This document shows, in pieces, positions 10,321 to 20,786 of a DNA stretch of 57,079 bases. The first letter of the stretch is position 1; the number at the start of each line of letters is the position of its first letter. This DNA is from an uncultured Pelagibacteraceae bacterium (GTDB lineage Bacteria; Pseudomonadota; Alphaproteobacteria; Pelagibacterales; Pelagibacteraceae): assembly GCA_902552475.1 (NCBI GenBank), contig CACDJC010000006.1:1-57079 (forward strand), given 5' to 3'. The position numbers and the translations under genes were made by a program. Under the pieces are notes generated by a model. The model ran no database searches and was not told the DNA's origin. It saw only the letters and a list, made by a program, of their open reading frames with translations.

Positions 10321-11181
10321 TTGAAAATAATGCATAAAGATGAAAACTTAAATAAGTTAAAACCTGGGCTATATTGTGTTTCAACACCGATAGGAAATTT
10401 AGGAGATATAACATTTAGAGCGATAGAAATACTTAAAAAATCTGATTTAATACTCTGTGAAGATACCAGAGTTTCAAAAAAATTAATGATCAAATTTAAT
10501 ATTGATAAAAAATTAGTCTCAAATCATAAATTTAATGAAAAAAAAAATTTAAAACCAATAATAGAATTATTAAAAAAACAGAAAATAATATCATTAATAT
10601 CTGATGCTGGGACGCCTGGAATTTCTGATCCTGGAAGAATTTTGATTAATGAGTGCATAAATAATAAAATTGATGTTTATCCTATACCTGGTGCATCAGC
10701 TATTAATTCTGCAATATCTATTAGTGGTTTTTCAGACAATTTTTATTTTTGTGGCTTTCTTCCAGAAAAAAGATCAGAAATAATTAATTTACTAAATTCT
10801 TTATCAAAATTAAATTGTTCTATAGTTTTTTTTATTTCACCAAAAAAAATAATAAAAATTATTGAATATCTAAAAAGTTATTTTTTAAATCGAAAAATAC
10901 TAATTTGTAGAGAAATAACAAAATATTATGAGGAATACATAAGATCTGATGTAAAAGATTTATCAAACCTAAAATTGTCAAAAAAAGGTGAGATTACTGT
11001 TGTTATATCAGAAAATTCAAATTTAAATTTTAATCAATTAGAAGAATCAGATAAAAAAAAGATAAAAAAGCTTATAAAAAAAATGTCAGTAAAAGATATT
11101 ATTAATGAAATTAACTATGATAAAAAAATTTCTAAAAAGTTAATTTATGAATATTGTTTAGGTTTAAAAAATGAGAATTAA
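10321..11181 (+). CDS. rsmI: 16S rRNA (cytidine1402-2'-O)-methyltransferase
   Basis: GLYCVSTPIGNLGDITFRAIEIL, CEDTRVSKKL, SDAGTPGISDPG. Confidence 0.95.
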   Translation: MKIMHKDENLNKLKPGLYCVSTPIGNLGDITFRAIEILKKSDLILCEDTRVSKKLMIKFNIDKKLVSNHKFNEKKNLKPIIELLKKQKIISLISDAGTPGISDPGRILINECINNKIDVYPIPGASAINSAISISGFSDNFYFCGFLPEKRSEIINLLNSLSKLNCSIVFFISPKKIIKIIEYLKSYFLNRKILICREITKYYEEYIRSDVKDLSNLKLSKKGEITVVISENSNLNFNQLEESDKKKIKKLIKKMSVKDIINEINYDKKISKKLIYEYCLGLKNEN

Positions 11182-11764
11182 AAAAATATTTTTATTAGTA
11201 ATTTTTATATTTTTGACTGGATGTGTAGGCTACTCCTCTACTGGAGTTTTAGGAACCGGTGTAACAATTGCACTAGATCCAAGAACATTAGGTACACAAA
11301 TAGATGACTCTGTTATGCAACAAAACTTAAAAGCAAAAATAGTTGCGCTAGATACTAGTAATTTATTATCTGTGAAAGCAAAAGTTTTAGATGGAAGAAT
11401 TTTTATTACAGGTAAAGTAAATTCAGTTGAAGATAAACTCAAAATCACAAAACTTGCATGGGAAATAAAAGGTGCCCGTTCAGCTAAAAATGATCTACGT
11501 ATCAAAGAAAAGTTCGATTTCAAAAGAGCAGCAAAAGATGTTTTGATTACTTCACAATTAAGAGCTGCATTAATTTCTAGCAAAAAAATTAAATCTGTTA
11601 ATTATAATATAGATACTTATAAGAAAAAAATTTATGTTTATGGAATTGCCGCAGATGAAGATGAGAGAAAAGAAGTAATCAAAGAAGCAAAAGAAATACT
11701 AGATGTAGAAGATGTAATAACAAGTATTTTTCTTATTGAGGATTTGAGAGTAGTAAAAAAATAA
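11171..11764 (+). CDS. BON-domain lipoprotein, DolP-like
   Basis: Lipobox LTGC, DPRTLGTQIDDSVMQ, two BON-like repeats, next to rsmI. Confidence 0.8.
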   Translation: MRIKKIFLLVIFIFLTGCVGYSSTGVLGTGVTIALDPRTLGTQIDDSVMQQNLKAKIVALDTSNLLSVKAKVLDGRIFITGKVNSVEDKLKITKLAWEIKGARSAKNDLRIKEKFDFKRAAKDVLITSQLRAALISSKKIKSVNYNIDTYKKKIYVYGIAADEDERKEVIKEAKEILDVEDVITSIFLIEDLRVVKK

Positions 11765-14062
11765 TTAGTTAATTTTATTATAATTTATTATTTCTGCAGA
11801 ATAAGCAGCAACAGATGCTAGATTTAATATATCTGAAGTAGAAGATCTTAATGGTGCAATTTCTATTGGTTGACCTAAGCCAATTAATAACGGTCCAATA
11901 ACTTTAGCACCTCCAAGAGATTTCATTATTTTATATGAAATTGCAGCACTATGCTGGCCTGGCATAATTAATATATTTGCATTTCCTACAATTTCAGAAA
12001 ATGGATATAATTCAGAGTATTCATTATTTAAAGCTACATCGGGTTGCATATCCCCATCAAATTTAAAATCCACTTTTTTATTTTTAAGTATTTCAACAGC
12101 ATCTCTTATATGTTTTGTTCTACTTGTAATTGGTTGACCAAATGTAGAATGAGATAAAAAAGCAACTTTTGGATCAAAGCCAAATAATCTTACTACTCTT
12201 GCAGATGAAATTGCTATTTCTGCTAATTGTTGTGAAGAAGGATATTCATTAACCGTAGTGTCACCAATAAATACAGTTTTACCCTTATTCACGACCATAT
12301 TTAGTCCAAACATAATTTCACCTGGTCTTGGGCTAACCACTTTTTTAATTTTATCTAGAGATTGTGAATATCTTCTAGTATTTCCAGTTACCATAGCATC
12401 TGCATCTCCACACTCCACCATACATGACGCCCATATAACTCTGTCATTTCTAATCAATCTATCACAATCTCGTTCAAGTAAGCCTTGATCTCTGTGTAGT
12501 TTTTTAAAAAGAAAATTTACATATTTGTCTCTTTTATCTTTGTCAGTAGAGTTAACTATTTTAATATCAAAGTTGTCTTCATAACCAATTTCTTTTAATC
12601 TTTGTTTTACTACCTTTTCTTTTGCTACAATTATTGGTTTACCTAGTCCACTATTTTTAAAAGCAATTGCTGCTTTAAGAGTATTTTCATCTTCACCATC
12701 AGCAAATACTACTGTTTTTTGATTTTTCTTAATTTGTGAATTAATTCCTTGCATAATTGTTACTGAAGGATCTAATCTTTGTTTTAATTGTTCTGAATAA
12801 ATATTAAAATTTTCAATTTTTTTTCTAGCAACACCACTTTTAATTGCTGCTTTTGCTACAGCAACTGGAATTACGCTTATTAGTCTTGGATCAAATGTTG
12901 ATGGAATGATATAATTTTTTCCATATTTAGGTCTGTCACCACCCATAGCCGCAGAAACTTCATCCGGAACTCTTTCTCTTGCTAACTTTGCTATTGAATT
13001 TGCGGCTGCTATTTTCATTTCTTCATTAATTGTTTTTGCTCTAACATCTAATGCGCCTCTAAAAATATAAGGAAAACCAATTAGATTATTTACTTGGTTT
13101 GGGTAATCAGATCTACCAGTAGCAATTATTGCATCACTTCTAACTTTTTCTACTTCTTCAGGCTTTATTTCTGGATCAGGATTTGCACAAGCAAATATAA
13201 TTGGATTTTTTGACATTTTTTTTATCATTTCTTTTTTTAAAACACCAGCTGAAGATAAACCTAAAAAAACATCTGAATTTTTCATTACATCATCTAAATT
13301 TCTATATTTGGTTTTTATTGCATAATTTTTTTTCCATTCATTTAAATCTTTTCTTTCATTATGAATAACTCCTTTACTATCAAGCATGATTAAATTTTTT
13401 TTTTCTACTCCTAGTTTTACAAATAAATTTGCACAAGCCATTGCTGAAGCCCCAGCTCCATTCACTACAACTTTAATTTTTTCAATTTTTTTTTTGGTTA
13501 TATCGATAGCATTTATTAATGCTGCGCAAGTTATTATTGCTGTTCCATGTTGATCATCATGAAATACAGGGATATCCAAAATTTTTTTCAATTTTTTTTC
13601 AATTATAAAACAATCTGGAGCCGCTATATCCTCAAGATTAATTCCACCAAAGCTTTTTGAAAAATTTTTTATGCTGTTTATTATTTCTTCTGAATTACTT
13701 GAGTCTATTTCGAGATCAATCGCATCAATATCCGCAAATCTTTTAAATAAAACTGCCTTACCTTCCATTACAGGTTTTGAAGCAATGGCACCAAGATTTC
13801 CAAGTCCTAATATTGCTGAACCATTGCTAATTACTGCAACTAAATTTCCTTTTGTTGTATAATCGTAAGCTAGTTCAGGATTTTTATGTATAGCTTTAAC
13901 TGGTGCAGCAACTCCTGGCGAATAAGCTAGAGCCAAATCTCTTTTTGTTGTCATTGGCTTTGATGAAATTATCTCAATCTTGCCAGATTTATTGGTATTA
14001 TGAAATTCTAAAGCTTCTTTATCAGAGTAATGTTCAATTTTATTTTTTTTCATTTTGTGCAA
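11765..14062 (-). CDS. maeB: NADP-dependent malic enzyme with phosphotransacetylase-like C-terminal domain
   Basis: AYSPGVAAPVKAI, FHDDQHGTAIIT, C-terminal PTA-like region. Confidence 0.92.
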   Translation of the reverse strand: MHKMKKNKIEHYSDKEALEFHNTNKSGKIEIISSKPMTTKRDLALAYSPGVAAPVKAIHKNPELAYDYTTKGNLVAVISNGSAILGLGNLGAIASKPVMEGKAVLFKRFADIDAIDLEIDSSNSEEIINSIKNFSKSFGGINLEDIAAPDCFIIEKKLKKILDIPVFHDDQHGTAIITCAALINAIDITKKKIEKIKVVVNGAGASAMACANLFVKLGVEKKNLIMLDSKGVIHNERKDLNEWKKNYAIKTKYRNLDDVMKNSDVFLGLSSAGVLKKEMIKKMSKNPIIFACANPDPEIKPEEVEKVRSDAIIATGRSDYPNQVNNLIGFPYIFRGALDVRAKTINEEMKIAAANSIAKLARERVPDEVSAAMGGDRPKYGKNYIIPSTFDPRLISVIPVAVAKAAIKSGVARKKIENFNIYSEQLKQRLDPSVTIMQGINSQIKKNQKTVVFADGEDENTLKAAIAFKNSGLGKPIIVAKEKVVKQRLKEIGYEDNFDIKIVNSTDKDKRDKYVNFLFKKLHRDQGLLERDCDRLIRNDRVIWASCMVECGDADAMVTGNTRRYSQSLDKIKKVVSPRPGEIMFGLNMVVNKGKTVFIGDTTVNEYPSSQQLAEIAISSARVVRLFGFDPKVAFLSHSTFGQPITSRTKHIRDAVEILKNKKVDFKFDGDMQPDVALNNEYSELYPFSEIVGNANILIMPGQHSAAISYKIMKSLGGAKVIGPLLIGLGQPIEIAPLRSSTSDILNLASVAAYSAEIINYNKIN

Positions 14063-14102
14063 TTAGATATACAAAAGAGTAAATATAATACTAATATGAT
14101 TT

Positions 14103-15632
14103 ATGAACCTTATTAAGTCAACTAGCACGTTTAGTTTCTTTACTCTAATTAGCAGAATTCTTGGATATTGTAGAGATTTATTAATTGCAATCTATCTTGG
14201 TTCAGGACCTATAGCAGATGCCTTTTTTGTTGCTTTTAAAATACCTCATACTTTTAGAAGACTATTTTCAGAAGGAACTTTTAATGCTGCTTTTGTTCCT
14301 AGCTACTCTTCAGAACTTGTTCTAGGAAAAAAAAGATCAGAATTATTTGCAAATAAAGTTTTTAACTTACTTTTATTCTTTTTGCTTTTGATAGTTTTAA
14401 TAATTGAAGTTTTCATGCCTTCCTTTGTATATATTATAGCTCCAGGTTTTACTGAAAATTCTGATAAACTTGATTTAACAATTTCACTTACAAGAATTAC
14501 TTTCCCTTTTTTATTATTTGTTTGTGTTTCTTCATTTTTTTCAGCAATATTGAATTCTCATAATAAATTTGCAGTTGCTGCCGCAGTTCCTATAATTTTA
14601 AATATTTTTTTAATATTAACTTTGTTATTTCAAAATTATTTAAATGATCGGTTAGTATTTTATCTTTCTTATGCAGTTACATTTGCCGGATTAATACAAT
14701 TAGTTTTATTATATTTTTTTGTTAAAAAATATTTTTCACCAAAAATTACTTTAAATTTTAAAGTTGAAAAAAATATTAAGCTTTTTTTTAAAAAACTTTT
14801 GCCAAGCATTTTTTCATCTGGCGTTACTCAAATAAATATTTTAGTTGGCACAATTATTGCATCATTCCAAGCAAGTGCTGTTTCATATCTTTACTATGCA
14901 GACAGAATATACCAAATAAATTTAGCCATAGCAGGAATTGCAATTGGTACTGTACTTTTACCAAACTTAAGTAAAAATATTCAGTCAAAAAATAAAAAAA
15001 AAATAGATTCTATTCAAAGTAAATCTTTAGAGCTTTGTTTGTTTTTAAGTTTGCCAGCATCAGCAGCATTATTAATTGCATCTGAAGAAATAACATCTTC
15101 TTTGTTTGGATATGGATCATTTGATTTAACAAGTGTAAAAAATTCTTCAAAAGCTTTATTTTATTTTGCTTTAGGATTGCCAGCTTTTGCTACTATAAAA
15201 ATATTTTCAAGTTTTTTATTTGCTAGACATAATACCAAGTTACCATTTTATTTCTCTTTATTTTCGGTATTTTTAAATATTATTATTAGTATTTATTTTT
15301 TCAGTAAAATTGGATTTATAATAATTCCTATTGCAACAACAATATCATCTTGGTTTAATTCAATCATACTTTTGGTTTATCTTATGAATAAAAACTATTT
15401 TTCTTTACAAATTGTTTTATTTAAATCGCTTGTAAAAATTATTTTATCAACAATTCTAACGTCTTTTATTTTTTTAAGTTTAATAAAATTTTTTAAAGAA
15501 AATTTAGAATATGAAAGTGAATATAAACTTATAACTACTGTTTCTTTAGTTATTCTAACTTTTATCATTTATATTTTAATTTCTATAGTTACTAAAACCT
15601 TTAAAATTTCAGATATTAATTTAAAGTATTAA
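14103..15632 (+). CDS. murJ: Lipid II flippase MurJ
   Basis: [42 protein letters not shown], multi-TM. Confidence 0.92.
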   Translation: MNLIKSTSTFSFFTLISRILGYCRDLLIAIYLGSGPIADAFFVAFKIPHTFRRLFSEGTFNAAFVPSYSSELVLGKKRSELFANKVFNLLLFFLLLIVLIIEVFMPSFVYIIAPGFTENSDKLDLTISLTRITFPFLLFVCVSSFFSAILNSHNKFAVAAAVPIILNIFLILTLLFQNYLNDRLVFYLSYAVTFAGLIQLVLLYFFVKKYFSPKITLNFKVEKNIKLFFKKLLPSIFSSGVTQINILVGTIIASFQASAVSYLYYADRIYQINLAIAGIAIGTVLLPNLSKNIQSKNKKKIDSIQSKSLELCLFLSLPASAALLIASEEITSSLFGYGSFDLTSVKNSSKALFYFALGLPAFATIKIFSSFLFARHNTKLPFYFSLFSVFLNIIISIYFFSKIGFIIIPIATTISSWFNSIILLVYLMNKNYFSLQIVLFKSLVKIILSTILTSFIFLSLIKFFKENLEYESEYKLITTVSLVILTFIIYILISIVTKTFKISDINLKY

Positions 15633-15636
15633 GAAT

Positions 15637-16638
15637 ATGGGAAAAAAAATTTTTTCTGGAGTACAACCAACTGGAAATCTTCATTTAGGAAATTACATTG
15701 GAGCAATAAAAAATTTTGTTGACCTTCAAAATGAAAAAGAAAATGAATGTATTTATTGCGTGGTTGATTTACATGCAATTACTGTTAAACAAGATCCAAA
15801 AATACTTAAATCAAACATAAGAGAAACTACAGCTACATTTCTAGCAAGTGGTATAGATCCAAATAAAAGTATTATTTTTAATCAATCTTTAGTACCAGCT
15901 CATTCAGAAGGATCTTGGATACTTGGATGTATTGCTAGAATGGGATGGTTGAATAGAATGACACAATTTAAGGAAAAAGCAGGTAAGGATAAAGAAAAAG
16001 CTAGCGTAGGTTTATATATTTATCCAGTACTAATGACGGCTGATATATTATTATATGATGCATCTCATGTTCCTGTAGGAGAGGACCAAAAACAACATCT
16101 TGAACTTTCAAGAGACATAGCTCAAAAATTTAATTTAGATTTTAATGCTCCTAATTTTCTTAGAGTGCCAGAACCATTAATTCAAAAAAATTTTTCTAGA
16201 ATAATGAGTTTAAAAGATGGAACAAAAAAAATGAGTAAATCTGAAGCTTCAGATTTAAGCAGAATTAATTTAACTGATAGCAAAGATCAAATTGTAAATA
16301 AAATTAGAAAAGCTAAAACTGATACATATCCTTTACCAGTTGACGAAAAAAATTTGGATCAAAGGCCTGAAGTTGAAAACCTCTTAGGAATTTATTCGAG
16401 TTTAAATAAACAAAGTTTAAAAGATACCATTAATGATTTTAGTGGAAAAAATTTTTCAGATTTTAAAGAAAAATTAGCAGATTTAGTGGTAGAAAAAATT
16501 TTACCAATATCTAATGAAATTAACAAATTGAAAAAAAATAATGATTATATAGATTCAATTTTAGAAAAAGGAGGTGAAAAAGCTAATAAAATTGCCTCAA
16601 GAAAAATTCTAGAAATTAAAAAAATATTAGGATTTTAA
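15637..16638 (+). CDS. trpS: Tryptophanyl-tRNA synthetase
   Basis: [22 protein letters not shown]. Confidence 0.97.
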   Translation: MGKKIFSGVQPTGNLHLGNYIGAIKNFVDLQNEKENECIYCVVDLHAITVKQDPKILKSNIRETTATFLASGIDPNKSIIFNQSLVPAHSEGSWILGCIARMGWLNRMTQFKEKAGKDKEKASVGLYIYPVLMTADILLYDASHVPVGEDQKQHLELSRDIAQKFNLDFNAPNFLRVPEPLIQKNFSRIMSLKDGTKKMSKSEASDLSRINLTDSKDQIVNKIRKAKTDTYPLPVDEKNLDQRPEVENLLGIYSSLNKQSLKDTINDFSGKNFSDFKEKLADLVVEKILPISNEINKLKKNNDYIDSILEKGGEKANKIASRKILEIKKILGF

Positions 16639-16683
16639 AATATAAGGTATTTAAATAAAATATAAAATGCATATATAATATTT

Positions 16684-17226
16684 ATGTTTGTGCAAACTCA
16701 AAAAACACCCAATCCAAATTCGCTTAAGTTTTTACCTGGAAAAAAAGTTTCAAATGATGGCCCTTATGAAATTTTAAACAAAGATGAAACTAACAATAGT
16801 CTTTTAAGAAATATTTTGTCAATAAATGGAGTTACAGGAATTTTTTTAAGTGAAGAATTTTTATCTGTTAATAAGTTAGATAATGAAAAATGGGAAAATA
16901 TACAGCACATAGTTATTTCTTACATAAATGAATATTATTCTGAGGGTAACGAATTTATCATTAACGAGTCTGAAAGCCAAAAAGACCTAAATAAATATGG
17001 AGATATTGAAAAAAAAATCATCAAAATTTTAGAAACTAAAATTAGACCAGCAGTTGCTAGGGATGGTGGAGATATTACATTTAAAGAATTTAAAAATGGG
17101 AAAGTAACTGTTATGTTAAAAGGAAGTTGTTCTGGATGTCCATCTTCAACTCTGACTTTAAAACAAGGTGTTCAGAATCTGCTTTGCCATTATATTCCTG
17201 AAGTAAAAGAAGTTTTAGCTGTATAA
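16684..17226 (+). CDS. NifU-family Fe-S scaffold (Nfu N + NifU C domains)
   Basis: QTQKTPNPNSLKFLPG, RDGGDITFKEF, CSGCPSS. Confidence 0.9.
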   Translation: MFVQTQKTPNPNSLKFLPGKKVSNDGPYEILNKDETNNSLLRNILSINGVTGIFLSEEFLSVNKLDNEKWENIQHIVISYINEYYSEGNEFIINESESQKDLNKYGDIEKKIIKILETKIRPAVARDGGDITFKEFKNGKVTVMLKGSCSGCPSSTLTLKQGVQNLLCHYIPEVKEVLAV

Positions 17227-17276
17227 TAGCATTTGATATTAAATTATAGTAAGCTATTAAGTGATTCTTCAAAGTT

Positions 17277-18377
17277 ATGGTAAAAAAAAAAATTTTTAAA
17301 AAAAATAATTTTAAAAGTAAAGATAGTTTAGAAAATCATTATCAGAGTCTTATAAGAATAGTTCCATTTAGTATAATTATAATATTTTTATTTTCCGTTA
17401 TGCCAATTTCATTCAATTATTTAAAAGAAAATTTTAAATCTAATAAAATTATTATAAATGCATCCAAACAAAATTTTGATGAAACTTTTAAAAAAAAAAT
17501 TGATAAAAAGGAAAAAATAAAATTTAAAAATCAATTTTCATGGAGTATTTTTGATGACATAGATGTTTTTGGAAAAGACGAGGAAATTACTGATCCAGAA
17601 AGATTGAGCGCATCAACTATAGATCAGTTGTTCATTGACACTGGATATGATTTAAAAAAAGTTAAAGAAACAAAAAGAGTTAATATCGGTAACCAACTCA
17701 CCGAACTTCCAAAAGAATTAAAAAACATTCAAAGTGTTAAAAAAAGAAAAGAATTATTTATTAAAATTGTTTTACCTTTAGTACTTGAAGAAAATACAAG
17801 AATTAAACTTGACAGAAAAAAACTTTTTAGAATTTTAAATAAGAATAATACTTCTTCAATGGATAAAAAATGGCTAGATATCAAATTTAAACAATATGGA
17901 ATAAAAAATAAAGATATTGCATCTCTTAAAATTAGAATGGATGAAATTCCAGCATCTTTAGCAATTGCTCAAGCAGCAAAAGAAACTGGATGGGGAAGCT
18001 CTAGATTTGCTCAAGAAGGAAATGCATTATTTGGACAATGGACATGGACTGGAGAAGGGATTAAACCAGCAAGTGTTGATAAAAATGCAAAACATAAAGT
18101 TGCAAAATTTAAAATTCTTAAAGCATCAGTCGAAGCATATCAAAGAAATTTAAATACTCACCCAAGCTATAAAAAGTTTAGAAAAGAAAGAGCTATCCAA
18201 AGAGATAATAATGGAAAATTGAATAGTTTAAAACTTGTAAGGTATTTAGATAAATATGCTGAAACTGGTGTTGAATATACAAAAGTATTAATTAAAATTA
18301 TTGAACAAAATTCTTTGACTGATTATGACGATGTTAGAATTCTTCCAACAAGTTTAAAAATAAAAAATTTAATTTAA
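17277..18377 (+). CDS. Bax-like mannosyl-glycoprotein endo-beta-N-acetylglucosaminidase family protein
   Basis: PASLAIAQAAKETGWGSSRFAQEGNALFGQWTW, N-terminal TM. Confidence 0.8.
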   Translation: MVKKKIFKKNNFKSKDSLENHYQSLIRIVPFSIIIIFLFSVMPISFNYLKENFKSNKIIINASKQNFDETFKKKIDKKEKIKFKNQFSWSIFDDIDVFGKDEEITDPERLSASTIDQLFIDTGYDLKKVKETKRVNIGNQLTELPKELKNIQSVKKRKELFIKIVLPLVLEENTRIKLDRKKLFRILNKNNTSSMDKKWLDIKFKQYGIKNKDIASLKIRMDEIPASLAIAQAAKETGWGSSRFAQEGNALFGQWTWTGEGIKPASVDKNAKHKVAKFKILKASVEAYQRNLNTHPSYKKFRKERAIQRDNNGKLNSLKLVRYLDKYAETGVEYTKVLIKIIEQNSLTDYDDVRILPTSLKIKNLI

Positions 18378-19426
18378 TCTACAGAGAACTGTATTCCCAA
18401 CCATCTCCAACCATTTTTATCATTAAGAGAACAATTAATTCTTCCTCTACGAAAATTAAACTTTTCAGAAAAATTAATTATTAGCTTGTTATTATTAAGA
18501 AATATTTCTGTATCTTTCCAAGTTCCACCTTCATTTGAAAAACAATTAATTAAATTTAAATTTTTTTGTTCTTTAAAAAAATCAATATACATATTTGGGG
18601 GATTGTTAGATTTAGTTAAAAATTTGTCTTCAGGATTAATTGATCTGTATTGCAATGGTAATAGTTTTACCAAAAAATTGAATCTTTTAAGATCTCCATA
18701 TTTTTCGTTAATTGGAAATCTTGGTAGTTCATACCTATCTTTATTTAGATCAATAACCCCTGAATTTTGTCCAAAAGCATAATCAAATTTTTCTGAAATA
18801 TATTTTTTTTGTTCAAGACTATATTCACCGAAAGGATAAGAGAAAAATTTAGGGTTATATCCAATTTTTTTTTCAAAAATTTTTATAGATTTATTAATAT
18901 CATCTGTAAATTTTTTAAAATCATAATTAATTAAATACTCATGAGAATGAGAATGATTACCTATGAAAGCAAAATCTTCTTTTGCCACATCCATAATTTC
19001 TTTCCAATTCATATAACCATTTTTACCTACTGGTTCTGTTGACACAAATAAAATGAATGGAATTTTATTTTCTTTTAGATAAGGCCAAGCATTTTTATAA
19101 AATGATGAAAATGCGTCATCAATTGTAAGTAGAATTTTTTTTTGACTTTTTACCTTATTAAATTCAATATTAAAATTTTTTGGATTTAAAAACTCAAAAT
19201 TATTATTTTTGATTATTTTTATGTGTTCCTTAAACACATCCATTTGAATATTTGTTGAAGGATATTTATTTTCATCAAATCTATGATACATTAATGATAA
19301 AATACCTTGTTCTAAGTGTTCATATTTTTTATTTACAGTTTCGGCATAAGCATTTAAAAAAAATAAATAAAATATGAAAAATTTAGTAATAGATGCAGCA
19401 AATGATAAAATTATTTTTTTAATCAT
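18374..19426 (-). CDS. Exported polysaccharide deacetylase (NodB-like)
   Basis: MIKKIILSFAASITKFFIFYLFFLNAYA signal peptide, SLMYHRF, LLTIDDAFSSFY, GNHSHSHEYL; start shortened from the track. Confidence 0.82.
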   Translation of the reverse strand: MIKKIILSFAASITKFFIFYLFFLNAYAETVNKKYEHLEQGILSLMYHRFDENKYPSTNIQMDVFKEHIKIIKNNNFEFLNPKNFNIEFNKVKSQKKILLTIDDAFSSFYKNAWPYLKENKIPFILFVSTEPVGKNGYMNWKEIMDVAKEDFAFIGNHSHSHEYLINYDFKKFTDDINKSIKIFEKKIGYNPKFFSYPFGEYSLEQKKYISEKFDYAFGQNSGVIDLNKDRYELPRFPINEKYGDLKRFNFLVKLLPLQYRSINPEDKFLTKSNNPPNMYIDFFKEQKNLNLINCFSNEGGTWKDTEIFLNNNKLIINFSEKFNFRRGRINCSLNDKNGWRWLGIQFSVD

Positions 19427-19751
19427 TAATGAAAAACAATCATATACTACCACTCACATAAACAGTAGAGAAAATTTTGATAGATTTATGAATCTTCTTT
19501 TAAGTTTTTTGAAAAAAAATAAAATAAATTTAGATGATATTGAAAGGATTTTTGTTAATCAGGGTCCTGGAAAATTCTCATCGCTTCGAATTTCATTATC
19601 AGTAGCTAAAGCTATTTCTTTATCAAAAAATATTAATTTAATAGGTTTTGATCAAAAAGTTATAAAAAATGGAAATTACAATGATTTATTGAAATTATAT
19701 AAAAAAAATTTGCTAATTAAAAGTTTGATAAAACCTAATTATTCGAGTTAA
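19374..19751 (+). CDS. tsaB: TsaB-like t6A biosynthesis protein, N-terminal lobe only (125 aa)
   Basis: FVNQGPGKFSSLRISLSVAKAISLSKNINLIG matches the TsaB core; fur begins 8 nt downstream. Confidence 0.75.
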   Translation: MKNLVIDAANDKIIFLIINEKQSYTTTHINSRENFDRFMNLLLSFLKKNKINLDDIERIFVNQGPGKFSSLRISLSVAKAISLSKNINLIGFDQKVIKNGNYNDLLKLYKKNLLIKSLIKPNYSS

Positions 19752-19759
19752 AATAAGAT

Positions 19760-20185
19760 ATGTCAGAAACAATAGAGCAAATATGTATTAAAAAAGGTGT
19801 TAAACTAACTGATCAAAGAAAGATAATAGCTAAAGTATTATCTGAGTCTAAAGAAAATTACGGAGAGTCTGATCATCCAGATGTAGATGAATTGTATAAA
19901 AGAGTTTCTAAAATAGACTCTAAAATAAGTATCGCAACAGTTTACAGAACAGTTAAACTTTTTGAAGAGTCAGGCATACTTACTAAACATGATTTTAAAG
20001 GCGGAAAGGCAAGATACGAGGCAATTGTAGAAAGTCATCACGATCATCTTATAGATATAAAAACTGGAGAAATATTAGAATTTGTTGATGAAGAGATAGA
20101 AAAATTGCAAAAAAAAGTTGCAGAAAAATATGGTTATAAATTAGTTGACCATAAACTTGAATTGTATGGAATCAAAAAAAAATAA
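19760..20185 (+). CDS. fur: Fur-family regulator
   Basis: GVKLTDQRKIIAKVL, ISIATVYRTVKLFEESGI, ESHHDHLI. Confidence 0.92.
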   Translation: MSETIEQICIKKGVKLTDQRKIIAKVLSESKENYGESDHPDVDELYKRVSKIDSKISIATVYRTVKLFEESGILTKHDFKGGKARYEAIVESHHDHLIDIKTGEILEFVDEEIEKLQKKVAEKYGYKLVDHKLELYGIKKK

Positions 20186-20782
20186 ATGGACAATTACGAA
20201 GTATTAAAACCTTTTGGCCCATCAATTATAAAAATTAGAATGTCTACAGATATGATTTCCGAAATAAATAATTATGTAGATTTGATAATTTTAGACAAAG
20301 AAAAAAGTAAAAATCTTATTGGAAAGGTAAGACAAGAATTTCTCATGGAAGTAGAATTTATGAAGAAAATTAAATGGGCAGAGTTTTTAGCTGAACCAAC
20401 CTCAAAATGGTTGAGTGATGAAGTAAATAAAAAAATTAAAAATTTTCAATTAATAAAATCTTGGGTTGTAAGGCAATTTCAAAATGATTATAATCCTGTT
20501 CATTGGCATACAGGCCATATTTCAGGAGTTGGATATTTAAAAGTGCCTTCTGATTTAGGTAACACATCTCAACCTAACAAAAGAACCAACGAAAACGGAA
20601 AACTACAATTAATATTTGGTTCTCCTAATCTGCTTTCAAAATCAACATATTTAATAAAACCTGAAGTCGGTGATTTTTATCTGTTTCCAAATTATTTAAT
20701 GCATACTGTTTATCCATTTTCAGGCACTAACGAAGAAAGAAGATCAGTTTCATTTAATGCTAATCTTGAATTCTCTAATTAA
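20186..20782 (+). CDS. Putative 2OG-Fe(II) oxygenase family protein
   Basis: NPVHWHTGHISGVGYL...GDFYLFPNYLMHTVYPFSGTNEERRSVSFNA (HxH...H...RxS). Confidence 0.72.
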   Translation: MDNYEVLKPFGPSIIKIRMSTDMISEINNYVDLIILDKEKSKNLIGKVRQEFLMEVEFMKKIKWAEFLAEPTSKWLSDEVNKKIKNFQLIKSWVVRQFQNDYNPVHWHTGHISGVGYLKVPSDLGNTSQPNKRTNENGKLQLIFGSPNLLSKSTYLIKPEVGDFYLFPNYLMHTVYPFSGTNEERRSVSFNANLEFSN

Positions 20783-20786
20783 AATT

